From Phaeoceros laevis (taxonomy: Eukaryota > Anthocerotophyta > Anthocerotopsida > Notothyladales): a stretch of DNA of 60,811 nucleotides. Both the position numbers and the translations under genes were made by a program. Below the pieces are notes generated by a model. It was given only the letters and a program-made list of their open reading frames with translations. It was not told where the DNA came from and ran no database searches. Below, one piece after another: positions 52,112 to 60,811 of this stretch. The stretch covers positions 1 to 60,811 of the forward strand of contig JBNGIQ010007709.1 of NCBI GenBank assembly GCA_049999765.1, written 5' to 3'. The stretch's first letter is position 1. Each line of letters begins with the position of its first letter.

Positions 52112-53857
52112 ACATGCACGCACCAAACGTGCATAGGTGTTTTCAGGTACTGACAGGCATTTGCGATTGCCATTGGTTCTTGAAACTAGCCATAGCTACT
52201 TTTTCTTCAAGAGTCTCTTTTGTGTAGTTGCACTTGCAAGAGCCATTGTGAAAAAGAATCGTTTTTCTGAATATCGATCGATTTATGAGCGCTAGCTAGC
52301 TAGCTAGCTGGGAGGGGACTGACGACTCATCCTCGAAGACTTGTGCTTAACCTTCTCTCTGGGTGCTTGCAGATGTACGAATACAGTTGGTTACAAGTCC
52401 ATTTTAAAGACTTCGAAGCTCACTTGAATGACCATGACCCACAGCTAAGATGTCGAATTGGATGCTACAGAATCTTGATGCTCTGGACACTATCACGATT
52501 GGATTCATGAATGAAGGTTTGCCAGCACATACAAGTAGATTCGTTTGGCAGGACCTATGTAGATAATGTTACACGCAGCTAGTTGCACAAAACCATGAAA
52601 GCACGCATACATAGGCAGCAGTAGCGTAGTATCATCAACGAGGATCACATGTATGAGTTTTCAAAAGGTTTGGGCTTTTCTTAGCAACCACCTCTTTAGA
52701 ATTGAAGAAGATGGAGTGTGCACCTCCATCTGGACCCTACTAAGAGTTCGCAGAATGCACCTGGTCCATCGTAAGTTGCTGTTGGTGTTGGTGTGGCATG
52801 GTGGCAGCTTTCAACTCCCTTTTACTGTCGTAGCCGGAACAGGCCTCCTGGACTCATCACTTCCCTTCGTCACAGGCGCACTGCCACTAACATTAAGAAG
52901 GCATGATGGGCCATGATTCGTTCGTGAATGGGCCCTTGCTGGTAGGCAGGGCAGGCCCACGTGCACGGCCATTCGTGAGAACTTGCGAGCCGTACGTACG
53001 TAGTCAGGTGACCTCATGATCACTGCATGCTCGACATCTGCACATATTTTACAAGGACACAAGAACGAAAAAGAATGCCACTGCTTGGTCAGGTAGTATG
53101 CCTCTGTAATCAAACCAGCCAGCCCTGTAGCGTTAAGTATAGTACTACTACTAGGGTTGGGGCGGATGAGAGGACGCTGAGCAGTTCGAGATAAACTGAA
53201 GCCATTTCCCACACAAAGCCTCCTCTCTGTGCCAAAGTTTGGTGCCATGGATTCTCCCGGTTAGTCCTCTCGTCAAAAACTATCAATTTCTCTCACCGGG
53301 TGACGAGATTGATAATTTGATATCATTTTCGCATCACCGTTACTAAAAACTTGTAGTGCCACAATCTTACTAAAACTTGTCAAGTCTACTTGCTCTGCGG
53401 CAAATTATAAGCAGAGATTCGCGAAGCTTGGCGGCCACGGCATCCCAGGTCGGTGCGCTGTACCAAGGTTCTACGTTCTTACCTTGGCCGCCCATCTGAC
53501 AATTGGGCATAGATTATGGAGAGCTCGAGGCGCACAGAGCTTTAGGTTCCCAGCGGCACAGTCGAGTGTCATATTTATAAGCATTTCCAGGCTCCCCCTT
53601 TTTCCACAAATGCCTCACGTGTGTAACATGGCAATTGGTAGCACTAGTACCAGTTCTGGCCGATCGACCCGACCATGTGCCCCGGTAGCAATTCTGAAGC
53701 AGCAGCAGGAGGCAGGCAGGCCGCATTTCTTGCTGCAATTGCAGCACATTCATGGATTCCTGAGCAGCTACCTGCGCGTGCTGTAAATTCACTTGCTCGG
53801 TTGCGATACCGCACGCGACATCTCCATATCCGAAGCTACAGCGTAGTGATATAGCTC

Positions 53858-54265
53858 ATGGATTTGTACGTGGAGGCGGGGCTGGCTGCTATTTTCGCTT
53901 TGAGCGCGGCTGTGTTTTTCGTCACGGTGGAGACCTCCGGAGCCGCCGGCCATGGCCAGCAGCAGCAGCGGCAGAATGATGAGGACGAAGCGCGAGCGCG
54001 AGCGCACGATTTCGATCGGCAGCTGTCGATACAGGTTGTATCTTCAGGCTGGCCGTGGTCCTCAGCTGCAGCTGGTTTTGAACATTCCGTCTACCTGCGA
54101 CAGCCACACGCACCGGCTGCAACTGCTACCGGTCATGGAGCAGGACTGCAGCAGCACTCCAATATTGATGATGGTGATCACTATTATGAGGTGACACAGG
54201 TATGCACCGGTCACCGGTTTGCTCGCGGGTCGCGACGTGTCGACAGGTCTTTCTTTAGCCTTTGA
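53858..54265 (+). CDS. Hypothetical small membrane protein
   Basis: 135 residues. MDLYVEAGLAAIFALSAAVFF forms an N-terminal membrane helix, followed by a Gln-rich acidic-basic stretch and a low-complexity tail. A CAG|GTTGTA junction near codon 59 could be a splice donor, so the real protein may be shorter or spliced. No family recognised. Confidence 0.3.
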   Translation: MDLYVEAGLAAIFALSAAVFFVTVETSGAAGHGQQQQRQNDEDEARARAHDFDRQLSIQVVSSGWPWSSAAAGFEHSVYLRQPHAPAATATGHGAGLQQHSNIDDGDHYYEVTQVCTGHRFARGSRRVDRSFFSL

Positions 54266-55964
54266 TATGCAAGCTCCCAACTTGCCAACATCTCTAGCAA
54301 AAAGGAGTGAACTGACCTTGTGATTAGCAGAACTTGCAAGTTGGATGTAAGTGAGGTAGCAGTGGTGAACGGTTGCGGAGGTGACCTGCTCAATGAAATA
54401 TGCTTGGGCTTTTGGGTTAGTTTGGTGTCTAGCTTAACTCCTAAAGGGTAATGGGTTTTTTAGGTTTAGGGCAGAGCATGAAGACTAAGGCGTTTCTAGC
54501 AACCTAGGTGCCTACTTGCATATAGTGTAGGTAAGTATATAGGTCATAAGTAGGATAGTTGTCCCATTCGAACAGCCCATGTGGTCCAAAGACCAATGGA
54601 CTTGGGAGGCGAGCAGTGGGCCAAGAGACTACCCTGCCCCAGGTTTCAGATACTTAGACTGGGTAGTCTAATCAGGTAGACTTCTGTGCTGGACATTGTC
54701 TGTGACCGCCATAATTGTGTTACTCCACATATAAACAACTTGCCGGATACTGTTCAGCACAGCGGTCACACAGGGACCCATCCTACGCGATGCAGCATTC
54801 AGCACCAGATCCTTTTGATTCCAATGTCCCATCAGTCCATGGCCCAGAGGCCCTGGACCGATCCAAGTTTCAGACAAATGTATATGTGATTCCGCTGCCA
54901 CACCTGTCCTGCTTTTCGAGAGCACACCTATTTTTGTGCTGGAAGATACTTCCGGATTACAATTTCATGAAAAGCACGAGAGAGAGAGAGAGACGTAAAG
55001 CTCTCTGCTTCCTTCCAACCAAATGACCTCCAAGATGCTGACCAACTGTATGCTCGGAAGAATTTGTTGTCACCTTGAAGAAATTGACATGTCCCTGGAG
55101 AGCTTGTGGTGCAAGTCCTTGTCCCGTCAGTAGCTTGTCACGCACTCTTGCCACCTTGTAGTAGCTGAGCTAGCACCTCTTACAGTTTAAATTTGGGCAC
55201 CATCTTGAGCGAGCACCTCCTAAGTTTCGGGCACCCGTTATGGCATGAACAAATCCTCGGTCTTCAGTAAGGATCTCTTGGAGTAGTAGTATGGCGACTC
55301 CCACAAACCACTCTGGCCCCAGGACTGAGAGATTGTTTGCTTGCGGTAGCCAACTTTGCAACAGAGAGTCTATATGCAACTCCAGACCCACATGCACAAA
55401 TGGGTGGCGGACGGAGGTCACAGCACGAGCACGAAGCCCTGCTGCCTGCGAGGAAGAGCAGGCATGCAACCCAGGTCCGAGACCCGAGGGAAACGTGAAG
55501 GACGCGACCGATAGAAACGACATATCTCTTTCTTCTAAAACCTACGGGACAGTAAGACAGCATGAAGTTGGCGAACGGGGAAATAGCTCCTTTGGAGTTG
55601 GGGAACCCCAAAATAGTGTTATTTCTATGTTCGTAAGACGCTGCATCATCTGCTATGCCATATATATGGAGACTCCTTGCCACTCTGGAGGCTGTCATCA
55701 CGACATTTGTTGCTCTCCACCGCGATATCGCCCCCAACACTTGAGTTTGGTGGGGCACTTTCTCAGGACAGCGCAGAATAGGGCCCTCAGGAGAGGTTTC
55801 TGGTAGGGTTTTGGTTACTGCGCGATCTTCGGTGTCTCAGAGACAAGGCCGTCAACACGTTGCGCCGGTGTAGCGGGAGAGGGATCAGGTCTTTGCTAGG
55901 AGCTGAAACCCTAGGCTCAGATCGGAAGGTCGGTTGAGGGGGAAGTTGGTGGTCAGCGCTTGGG

Positions 55965-57284
55965 ATGGCAGACGGTGCGGACACCGACAAGAATATTGAG
56001 ATATGGAAGATAAAGAAGCTGATCAAGGCTCTGGAGTCTGCTCGGGGGAATGGCACCAGCATGATTTCGCTCATCATGCCTCCGCGGGATCAGATCTCGC
56101 GGGTGACCAAGATGCTCGGGGATGAGTTTGGCACGGCATCCAACATCAAGAACAGGGTGAATCGGCAGTCGGTGCTGGGAGCCATCACGTCCGCGCAGCA
56201 GAGACTGAAGCTCTACAACCGGGTGCCGCACAACGGCTTGGTGCTATACACGGGGACCATTGTGACGGATGATGGCAAGGAGAAGAAGGTGACGATTGAT
56301 TTCGAGCCTTTCAAGCCCATCAACGCCTCCCTCTATCTGTGCGACAACAAGTTCCACACTGAAGCTCTGAACGAGTTGCTGGAGTCGGACGACAAGTTCG
56401 GCTTCATAGTCATGGACGGGAATGGCACGTTGTTCGGAACCCTAAGTGGCAACACTCGGGAGGTTCTTCACAAGTTCACTGTGGACTTGCCCAAAAAGCA
56501 TGGACGAGGAGGGCAGTCTGCCCTGCGGTTTGCTCGCCTCCGCATGGAGAAACGGCACAATTACGTGAGGAAGACGGCTGAGCTGGCCACACAGTTTTAT
56601 GTGAACCCGGCAACCAGTCAGCCCAACGTGTCTGGGTTGATTCTTGCAGGGTCTGCAGATTTCAAGACTGAATTGAGTCAGTCGGACATGTTTGATCCCA
56701 GGCTTCAAGCCAAGGTGTTGAACGTGGTGGATGTGTCTTACGGCGGGGAGAATGGATTCAACCAGGCCATAGAATTGTCTTCCGAGATCCTGTCCAATGT
56801 GAAATTCATTCAGGAGAAGAGACTTATTGGCAAGTACTTTGAGGAGATCAGCCAGGACACTGGGAAATATGTGTTTGGAGTGGATGATACGTTGAAAGCT
56901 TTAGAGATGGGTGCTGTAGAGACGTTGATAGTTTGGGAGAACTTGGATGTGAATCGTTTCATGTTGAAGCACTCGGTGACTGGAGAAAGTCTGATCAAAC
57001 ACCTAACCAAGGAAATGGAAATGGAGGCAGAGCAGTCACACTTCAGAGATCCGGAGAGCCAGGCAGAGCTAGAAGTTGTGGAAAAACTGTCGCTCTTGGA
57101 GTGGTTTGCCAACGAGTACAGAAGGTTTGGTTGTACACTTGAGTTCGTGACGAACAAGTCACAAGAGGGCTCTCAGTTTTGCAGAGGTTTTGGTGGTATC
57201 GGGGGCATTTTGCGGTACCAACTCGACATGAGAACATTTGATGACCCATCTGATGAAGAGGGTGTCGATGAAGACTCGGATTAG
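55965..57284 (+). CDS. eRF1: Eukaryotic peptide chain release factor eRF1, intronless
   Basis: A single exon of 439 residues, full length, ending TAG. All three domains are present: the N domain with YLCDNKF (124-130), the M domain with GGQ (182-184, in [17 protein letters not shown]), and the C domain with [11 protein letters not shown] and an acidic tail. eRF1 recognises all three stop codons in the ribosomal A site and triggers peptide release with eRF3. The usual NIKS stop-codon-reading motif reads N60-I-K-N63 here. Intronless eRF1 genes are normal in plants. A telo-box lies in the 5' flank. Confidence 0.97.
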   Translation: MADGADTDKNIEIWKIKKLIKALESARGNGTSMISLIMPPRDQISRVTKMLGDEFGTASNIKNRVNRQSVLGAITSAQQRLKLYNRVPHNGLVLYTGTIVTDDGKEKKVTIDFEPFKPINASLYLCDNKFHTEALNELLESDDKFGFIVMDGNGTLFGTLSGNTREVLHKFTVDLPKKHGRGGQSALRFARLRMEKRHNYVRKTAELATQFYVNPATSQPNVSGLILAGSADFKTELSQSDMFDPRLQAKVLNVVDVSYGGENGFNQAIELSSEILSNVKFIQEKRLIGKYFEEISQDTGKYVFGVDDTLKALEMGAVETLIVWENLDVNRFMLKHSVTGESLIKHLTKEMEMEAEQSHFRDPESQAELEVVEKLSLLEWFANEYRRFGCTLEFVTNKSQEGSQFCRGFGGIGGILRYQLDMRTFDDPSDEEGVDEDSD

Positions 57285-58248
57285 GGGACGTAAGCTTGTA
57301 TATCGTGGGGCACAGATTTTGCACGACTGGGCCTTGCACTAGGATTCAAGTGAACCCAATAACAGCTTCCCGGGATGCAGTCAGCAGCATATACTACGGA
57401 GGCAACGTATAGGTGCCTTTGCCTACCTTGGAAGGCCGCTATCCACATCTTGCGGACGGCAGCGAACAAGGATTCTGAGAACCTTGTGTTCACGGCCTTG
57501 CCCAGCCAGGTGCCCAATTGGGAGCAGGCAGAGGTGTATGAAGTCGCTGACAAATAGCTGGGAGCTGATAATCGTATGGCAGGCAAGTGAAGACGTGACC
57601 TCTCACATTGATTGACTCCGGGCGGTGTTACTACCTTATTATGTAAGTTCCTTTTCTGGCAGGCCCTCGAAGCCTCAGAAAGAGTCAGAGGAATACAGAG
57701 GAATACACGCTGGTGTATGGAAACTGTTATTCCCGTTGAGCTTGTCAAGGGACATGTACGCTGGTGTATGGTTATTCCGGTTGAGATTACCTGGAATTAG
57801 CTGCTAGACTACTTGGGTGGAAGACGTGCACCGGTCTTTTGGTTCTGTTGCATTTCATGACCAAGCATATCAGCAATAAAAGGGCAGTACGGTAAGCGCG
57901 TTGCCTTCCATGACACTACCGTAGGCCCGATATCGGTTCGGCACTTGCTTGCCCCTTCATTTTTTTTGCGAAATGCAGTTTGGCACGCTCGATGCACTAA
58001 TGAAAATATGCAAAATTCTGGAAGTATGAATATTTTATTTTAGCATTAGATGTTAATATTTAATTTACGCAGAACCGATATCGGACCTACGGTACTACAC
58101 ACCGTCAAAACCTTTCGTTTAAACTTTGAAAGACTTCCTGTTTTTAAGAGCTTTTTGTAGGGAAGCTCATGCTAGACAATGTGTACATTAGTTATAGCAA
58201 TAAAGATCTTCCATATTTGCCAACACACTAATAGGCGATCGACATTAG

Positions 58249-58380
58249 TATGCCCTACCACTAGGGACAGGTATGCCCTACCACTAGGGACAGGTAATCG
58301 TGTCTCTTTTACTACACTACTCTCCTTTACTACACTACTAGGCAATGGACATCAGTACGCCCTACCACTAGGGACAGGGT
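58249..58380. repeat. 23-bp repeat, three copies
   Basis: The unit tatgccctaccactagggac is present twice in tandem (from 58249) and again at about 58356 with tacgccc. Its core ccctaccactaggg contains an inverted repeat (ccct...aggg). Confidence 0.85.
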
Positions 58381-58479
58381 ATTGATATTGATATATTTCG
58401 GATCCAATAACATGTACACCCAAGATGTGTATTGATATTGATATATTTCGGATCCAATAACATGTACACCCAAGATGTG
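58380..58479. repeat. 50-bp perfect tandem duplication
   Basis: A unit beginning tattgatattgatatatttc and ending caagatgtg is present at 58380-58429 and again at 58430-58479 without differences, so the duplication is recent. Confidence 0.92.
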
Positions 58480-59197
58480 ACCCGACACCTAACTATGTGT
58501 AACCTTGTCTCTTTTACTTTAAGGGACTAATGATATCATTATATCAAGCTCCAAAAAAATTTGATTTTAATATATCGTTAAAATACCTTGCATGCCCTAT
58601 CCGCAGCCACTCGTAGAGGGAGGTCGATAGTGGTCGAGGGCAGGCCGATAGTGGCTGATGTGAAGTTTATCAAATATAGTGTATCAAATTTATCTAATGA
58701 ACAGCATGAGCTCCCCTAAAAAAAGCTCAAAAATATATATTTTAATATCAATTTAAAAAATATATTTTCTTAACTACCCTTCCTCTTGGAAGGGACAATC
58801 GGTGGAGGTGCGGAGCGTGGAGTGCGGAGCGTACAGAGTTGCGTGCCACCGCGAGCATGGTGCCGGGAACGCGGCTGCGGCCGTGAGTGTGGTGCACCCT
58901 GCGTAGTGTTTGGAGTGGCTGTCCCGAGGGGGTGATCTGGTGTGCTGGCAGGCGCAGGGTGGCAAGAAGGCATGGCAGGTCCCCGGCAAACAACTTAGTC
59001 TTGATGCTGCAGAAGGAAGGTATTGAAGGGAGGCTGCTGTCATTGGTTGTGGTCGGAGGTGCGTTCTTGGAGGTGGTGTCGTGAGTTGGAGGCTTTTGCC
59101 TCCAAAGATGGCTGGACTGGGAGAGGACTAGGTTTCTTGAGCCTGCAAGCATCAGCAATTTCGTCTGGTTTCGTCTGATCTTACTGGGCCTGGAATA

Positions 59198-60322
59198 ATG
59201 GCTGTCTCCCTTGGCCCCTCTACCTCGAGATTGGACCACCCTTTTGCAGCTGCTCATTTGAAGGATGCAATTGCCCTTTTGGATGCTGTTGATGGCACCC
59301 TAAGCAAGGGGAAAAAACTTGAAGTGCGCAATCTCTTGGTGTTAGCTACGGAACGGCTTGAGGGAGACTGCTCCCTGCTTTCAGCCATTCAGCAACAATT
59401 GGTGGTCAGTACATCTGAGCTAAAGCGGGAAATCCACACTTCTAGGTCTAAAGTTGAGCAGGGGGTTCGTACTTGCATGGAGCAGTTCAAACCCGGAAAC
59501 ACACCACGCTCAACTTATGCATCTGCAGTGTCAATCAGCAAATCAAACAACAACTTACCTGGAAGAAGCACTCGATCCTTTCCACCAAACAACGAAAGAT
59601 TGATCATTTCTTTCAAAGAGGGATGTTGTCCAGACATGCCACGCGAAGCCTTGAAGGACAAAATTAACTCGGCCATTGCATCATGCAAGTCACAAGTGAG
59701 AATTCAGGCCGTACAAAAGTTACGAACGTCTCTTGGCATCATTATGGAGTCGCCTGAGGACCGGGCGCAAGTCAATTCTCTTGCTCCCACATGGGGTCCG
59801 ATAGCATTTCCGGAGTTTGACAACATCTCGGGGCCACGCTACCGCCAACAAGTCCTTGTCCATGACGTGCCAACTACACTCAAAATGGAAGACATCCAGG
59901 CTGGCCTTATACAAGACAACCAGTGCCTCTCACATCTACAGGTACCTCCCAGGTGGCTCTTAAAGGACCTTATGGGCAAACATCACTCATCTGTTTTACT
60001 CTCTGTGCCTGATGAGGCAACCTTGGATGCAATCCTTGGGAGGGGACTTGCCTTACAAGGTAGAATGCTAAGAGTGGCCAAGTTCATCCCACAGCTACGC
60101 CCCATCCAATGTTTCAACTGTCACCGATTCGGTCACACACAGTCAGTATGCCAGAGCCCTGTCCGGTGCAGCAATCGTGGGGGCCCCCACAACAAGGAGA
60201 AATGAAAGGCCACCACCCCACTTTGTTGTAATTGCAAAGGTGCTCATCATGCATACGATCAGGCTTGTAAAGCAAGGAAGGAAGCAAGCACTCGTCTGGA
60301 CTCCACTACAGTTTGCCCATGA
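59198..60322 (+). pseudogene. LINE ORF1 (gag-like, zinc knuckle) with a premature stop
   Basis: The open frame runs 335 codons from 59198 to a TGA at 60203-60205. A zinc knuckle C-x2-C-x4-H-x4-C (CFNCHRFGHTQSVC) lies near residue 305. The TGA falls where a second knuckle would continue. Downstream the same frame has CCNCKGAHHAYDQAC and stays open to a TGA at 60320-60322, which overlaps the ORF2 ATG. The original ORF1 was therefore about 374 codons, and this copy is broken by one stop. ORF1 proteins bind element RNA. Confidence 0.8.
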
Positions 60323-60811
60323 TAGTACAAGGCCTCAAGATATTGCAGCTCAACTGTTATCGATCATCTGCCGTGATGGAAACCCTCCTCAACACTTCGG
60401 TCAACAGCTTCGACATTCTTTTCTTGCAGGAACCGTATGTCATCCACCCGGCCACCGTTATACGACATAGGGAATGGTCTTCCATTCTTCCAGCGCCCAA
60501 TCTTTCTAGTTATCCACGGGTGCTTACTTATGTAAGTCGTCGGCTCTCTCCCTCTATCATCTCTCCCCGGTCTGATATCATTACCCACTCTGACATCCAA
60601 TGCCTTCAAGTCATGGCCGATCCCTATCCTCTTTATTTTGTCAATCTCTATAATCTCCCTTCTTCTGATGCAACTATCCGCATCTTCATGTCTCTTCCTC
60701 CCTTTCCATCCCCTTGCTCTTTCGCTCTTGGTGATTTCAATCTTCACCATCCGCTTTGGAACTCTACCGCCCCCGAGTCCTCTATCACAACCATAGCCGA
60801 GGAGCTTGTCA
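60319..60811 (+). CDS. LINE ORF2, N-terminal AP endonuclease part (truncated by the window)
   Basis: From ATG 60319 the frame is open to the right edge (164 codons). It has exonuclease-endonuclease-phosphatase motifs: QLNCY near the start with the Asn that helps bind metal, LFLQEPY with catalytic Glu, and LGDFNLHHPLW with the Asp-x-Asn pair near residue 146. This domain nicks target DNA for target-primed reverse transcription. The ATG shares bases with the ORF1 stop (ATGA). Confidence 0.85.
   Translation, partial: MIVQGLKILQLNCYRSSAVMETLLNTSVNSFDILFLQEPYVIHPATVIRHREWSSILPAPNLSSYPRVLTYVSRRLSPSIISPRSDIITHSDIQCLQVMADPYPLYFVNLYNLPSSDATIRIFMSLPPFPSPCSFALGDFNLHHPLWNSTAPESSITTIAEELV

Larger units (their letters stand above)
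50849..55964. other. 5.1-kb region with only weak small ORFs
   Basis: No recognisable gene. It holds two short membrane-anchored ORFs (51818-52111, 53858-54265), a 10-bp-arm hairpin (51485-51510), a (CTAG)n microsatellite (about 52291-52311) and a (GA)n run near 54980. The last part is the eRF1 5' flank, with a telo-box AAACCCTA at 55906-55913, about 50 bp above the ATG. Confidence 0.55.
57285..59197. other. AT-rich spacer with short repeats
   Basis: 3' flank of eRF1, then AT-rich sequence (about 57.96-58.77 kb) with two tandem repeats, then about 400 bp of higher GC that is likely 5' UTR of the retrotransposon. No protein-coding gene seen. Confidence 0.55.
59198..60811 (+). mobile_element. 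Non-LTR retrotransposon (LINE), 5' part, runs off the right edge
   Basis: Two consecutive frames show the LINE order: a gag-like ORF1 with a CCHC zinc knuckle, then an ORF2 beginning with an AP-endonuclease domain (LKILQLNCYRS, FDILFLQEPY, FALGDFNLHHPLWNS). The reverse transcriptase would follow outside the window. The ORF2 wording (QLNCYRS, RVLTYVSRRLS, GDFNLHHPLWN) reminds me of Tad1-like and related fungal/animal LINEs more than plant L1 or RTE elements; that is a recollection, not a search result. The 5' end of the element is not defined. Confidence 0.88.

Noticed and set aside
55965-57284. eRF1 as a retroposed pseudogene because it lacks introns
   Set aside because: The frame is complete and highly conserved, no poly-A tract or target duplication is visible, and plant eRF1 genes are normally intronless.
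59750-59914. Antisense ORF inside LINE ORF1
   Set aside because: It is the reverse frame of a clearly coding region with matching zinc-knuckle sequence on the plus strand.

Overview
The window is nuclear DNA from a green plant (streptophyte). The evidence is genes split by GT-AG introns, nuclear genes for chloroplast proteins (FTSHI5, the resolvase MOC1), plant receptor kinases, a subtilase, a GT77 glycosyltransferase, and a plant-type tRNA-Gly(GCC). Most introns are about 80-210 bp and genes occur roughly every 4 kb, so the genome looks compact. I favour a seed-free land plant or a close algal relative, with low confidence. A 100-N scaffold gap lies at 732-831. All three stop codons end genes here, so the code is standard.

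Layout. 1-425 (-): 5' end of an LRR receptor gene. 832-3717: repeat-rich spacer. 3718-5647 (-): CWF19-like CCCH protein, head to head with FTSHI5 (5930-12495, 19 exons). 9970-16929 holds a segmental duplication: FTSHI5 is intact in the first copy and a relic in the second, the GT77 gene is a relic in the first copy and intact in the second (16476-19141), and a complete MOC1 gene (13471-14655, -) sits between them. Then follow a calcineurin-B-like EF-hand gene (20445-21565), an AS8-like gene (22074-22745), RPL11 and RPS21 sharing a 247-bp promoter (23497-25229), and an 18-19 exon myotubularin (25713-30684, -). 30.7-39.2 kb is gene-poor, partly AT-rich and full of repeats. 39214-41277 is an LRR-III pseudokinase receptor. 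42222-45925 (-) is a subtilase with a frameshift. 46663-48909 (-) is eIF3L, 49044-49114 tRNA-Gly, 49238-50848 a mitochondrial-type glyoxalase II. 50.8-55.96 kb holds only weak small ORFs. 55965-57284 is an intronless eRF1. 59198 to the right edge is a non-LTR retrotransposon (ORF1 plus the start of ORF2).

How the genes relate. These are mostly independent housekeeping genes. Two themes recur: chloroplast biogenesis (FTSHI5 of the import-motor complex; MOC1 for nucleoid segregation) and translation (uL5, eS21, eIF3L, tRNA-Gly, eRF1). Three head-to-head pairs share short intergenic promoters. No operon-like or clearly new multi-gene system was found. The most unusual items are the reciprocal-decay duplication around MOC1, a 108-bp exon-donor duplication inside FTSHI5, the NIKN (not NIKS) motif of eRF1, and a LINE whose ORF1 and ORF2 meet in an ATGA overlap. 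Exon borders were found by eye from splice consensus, reading phase and known family sequences; no transcript data were available.
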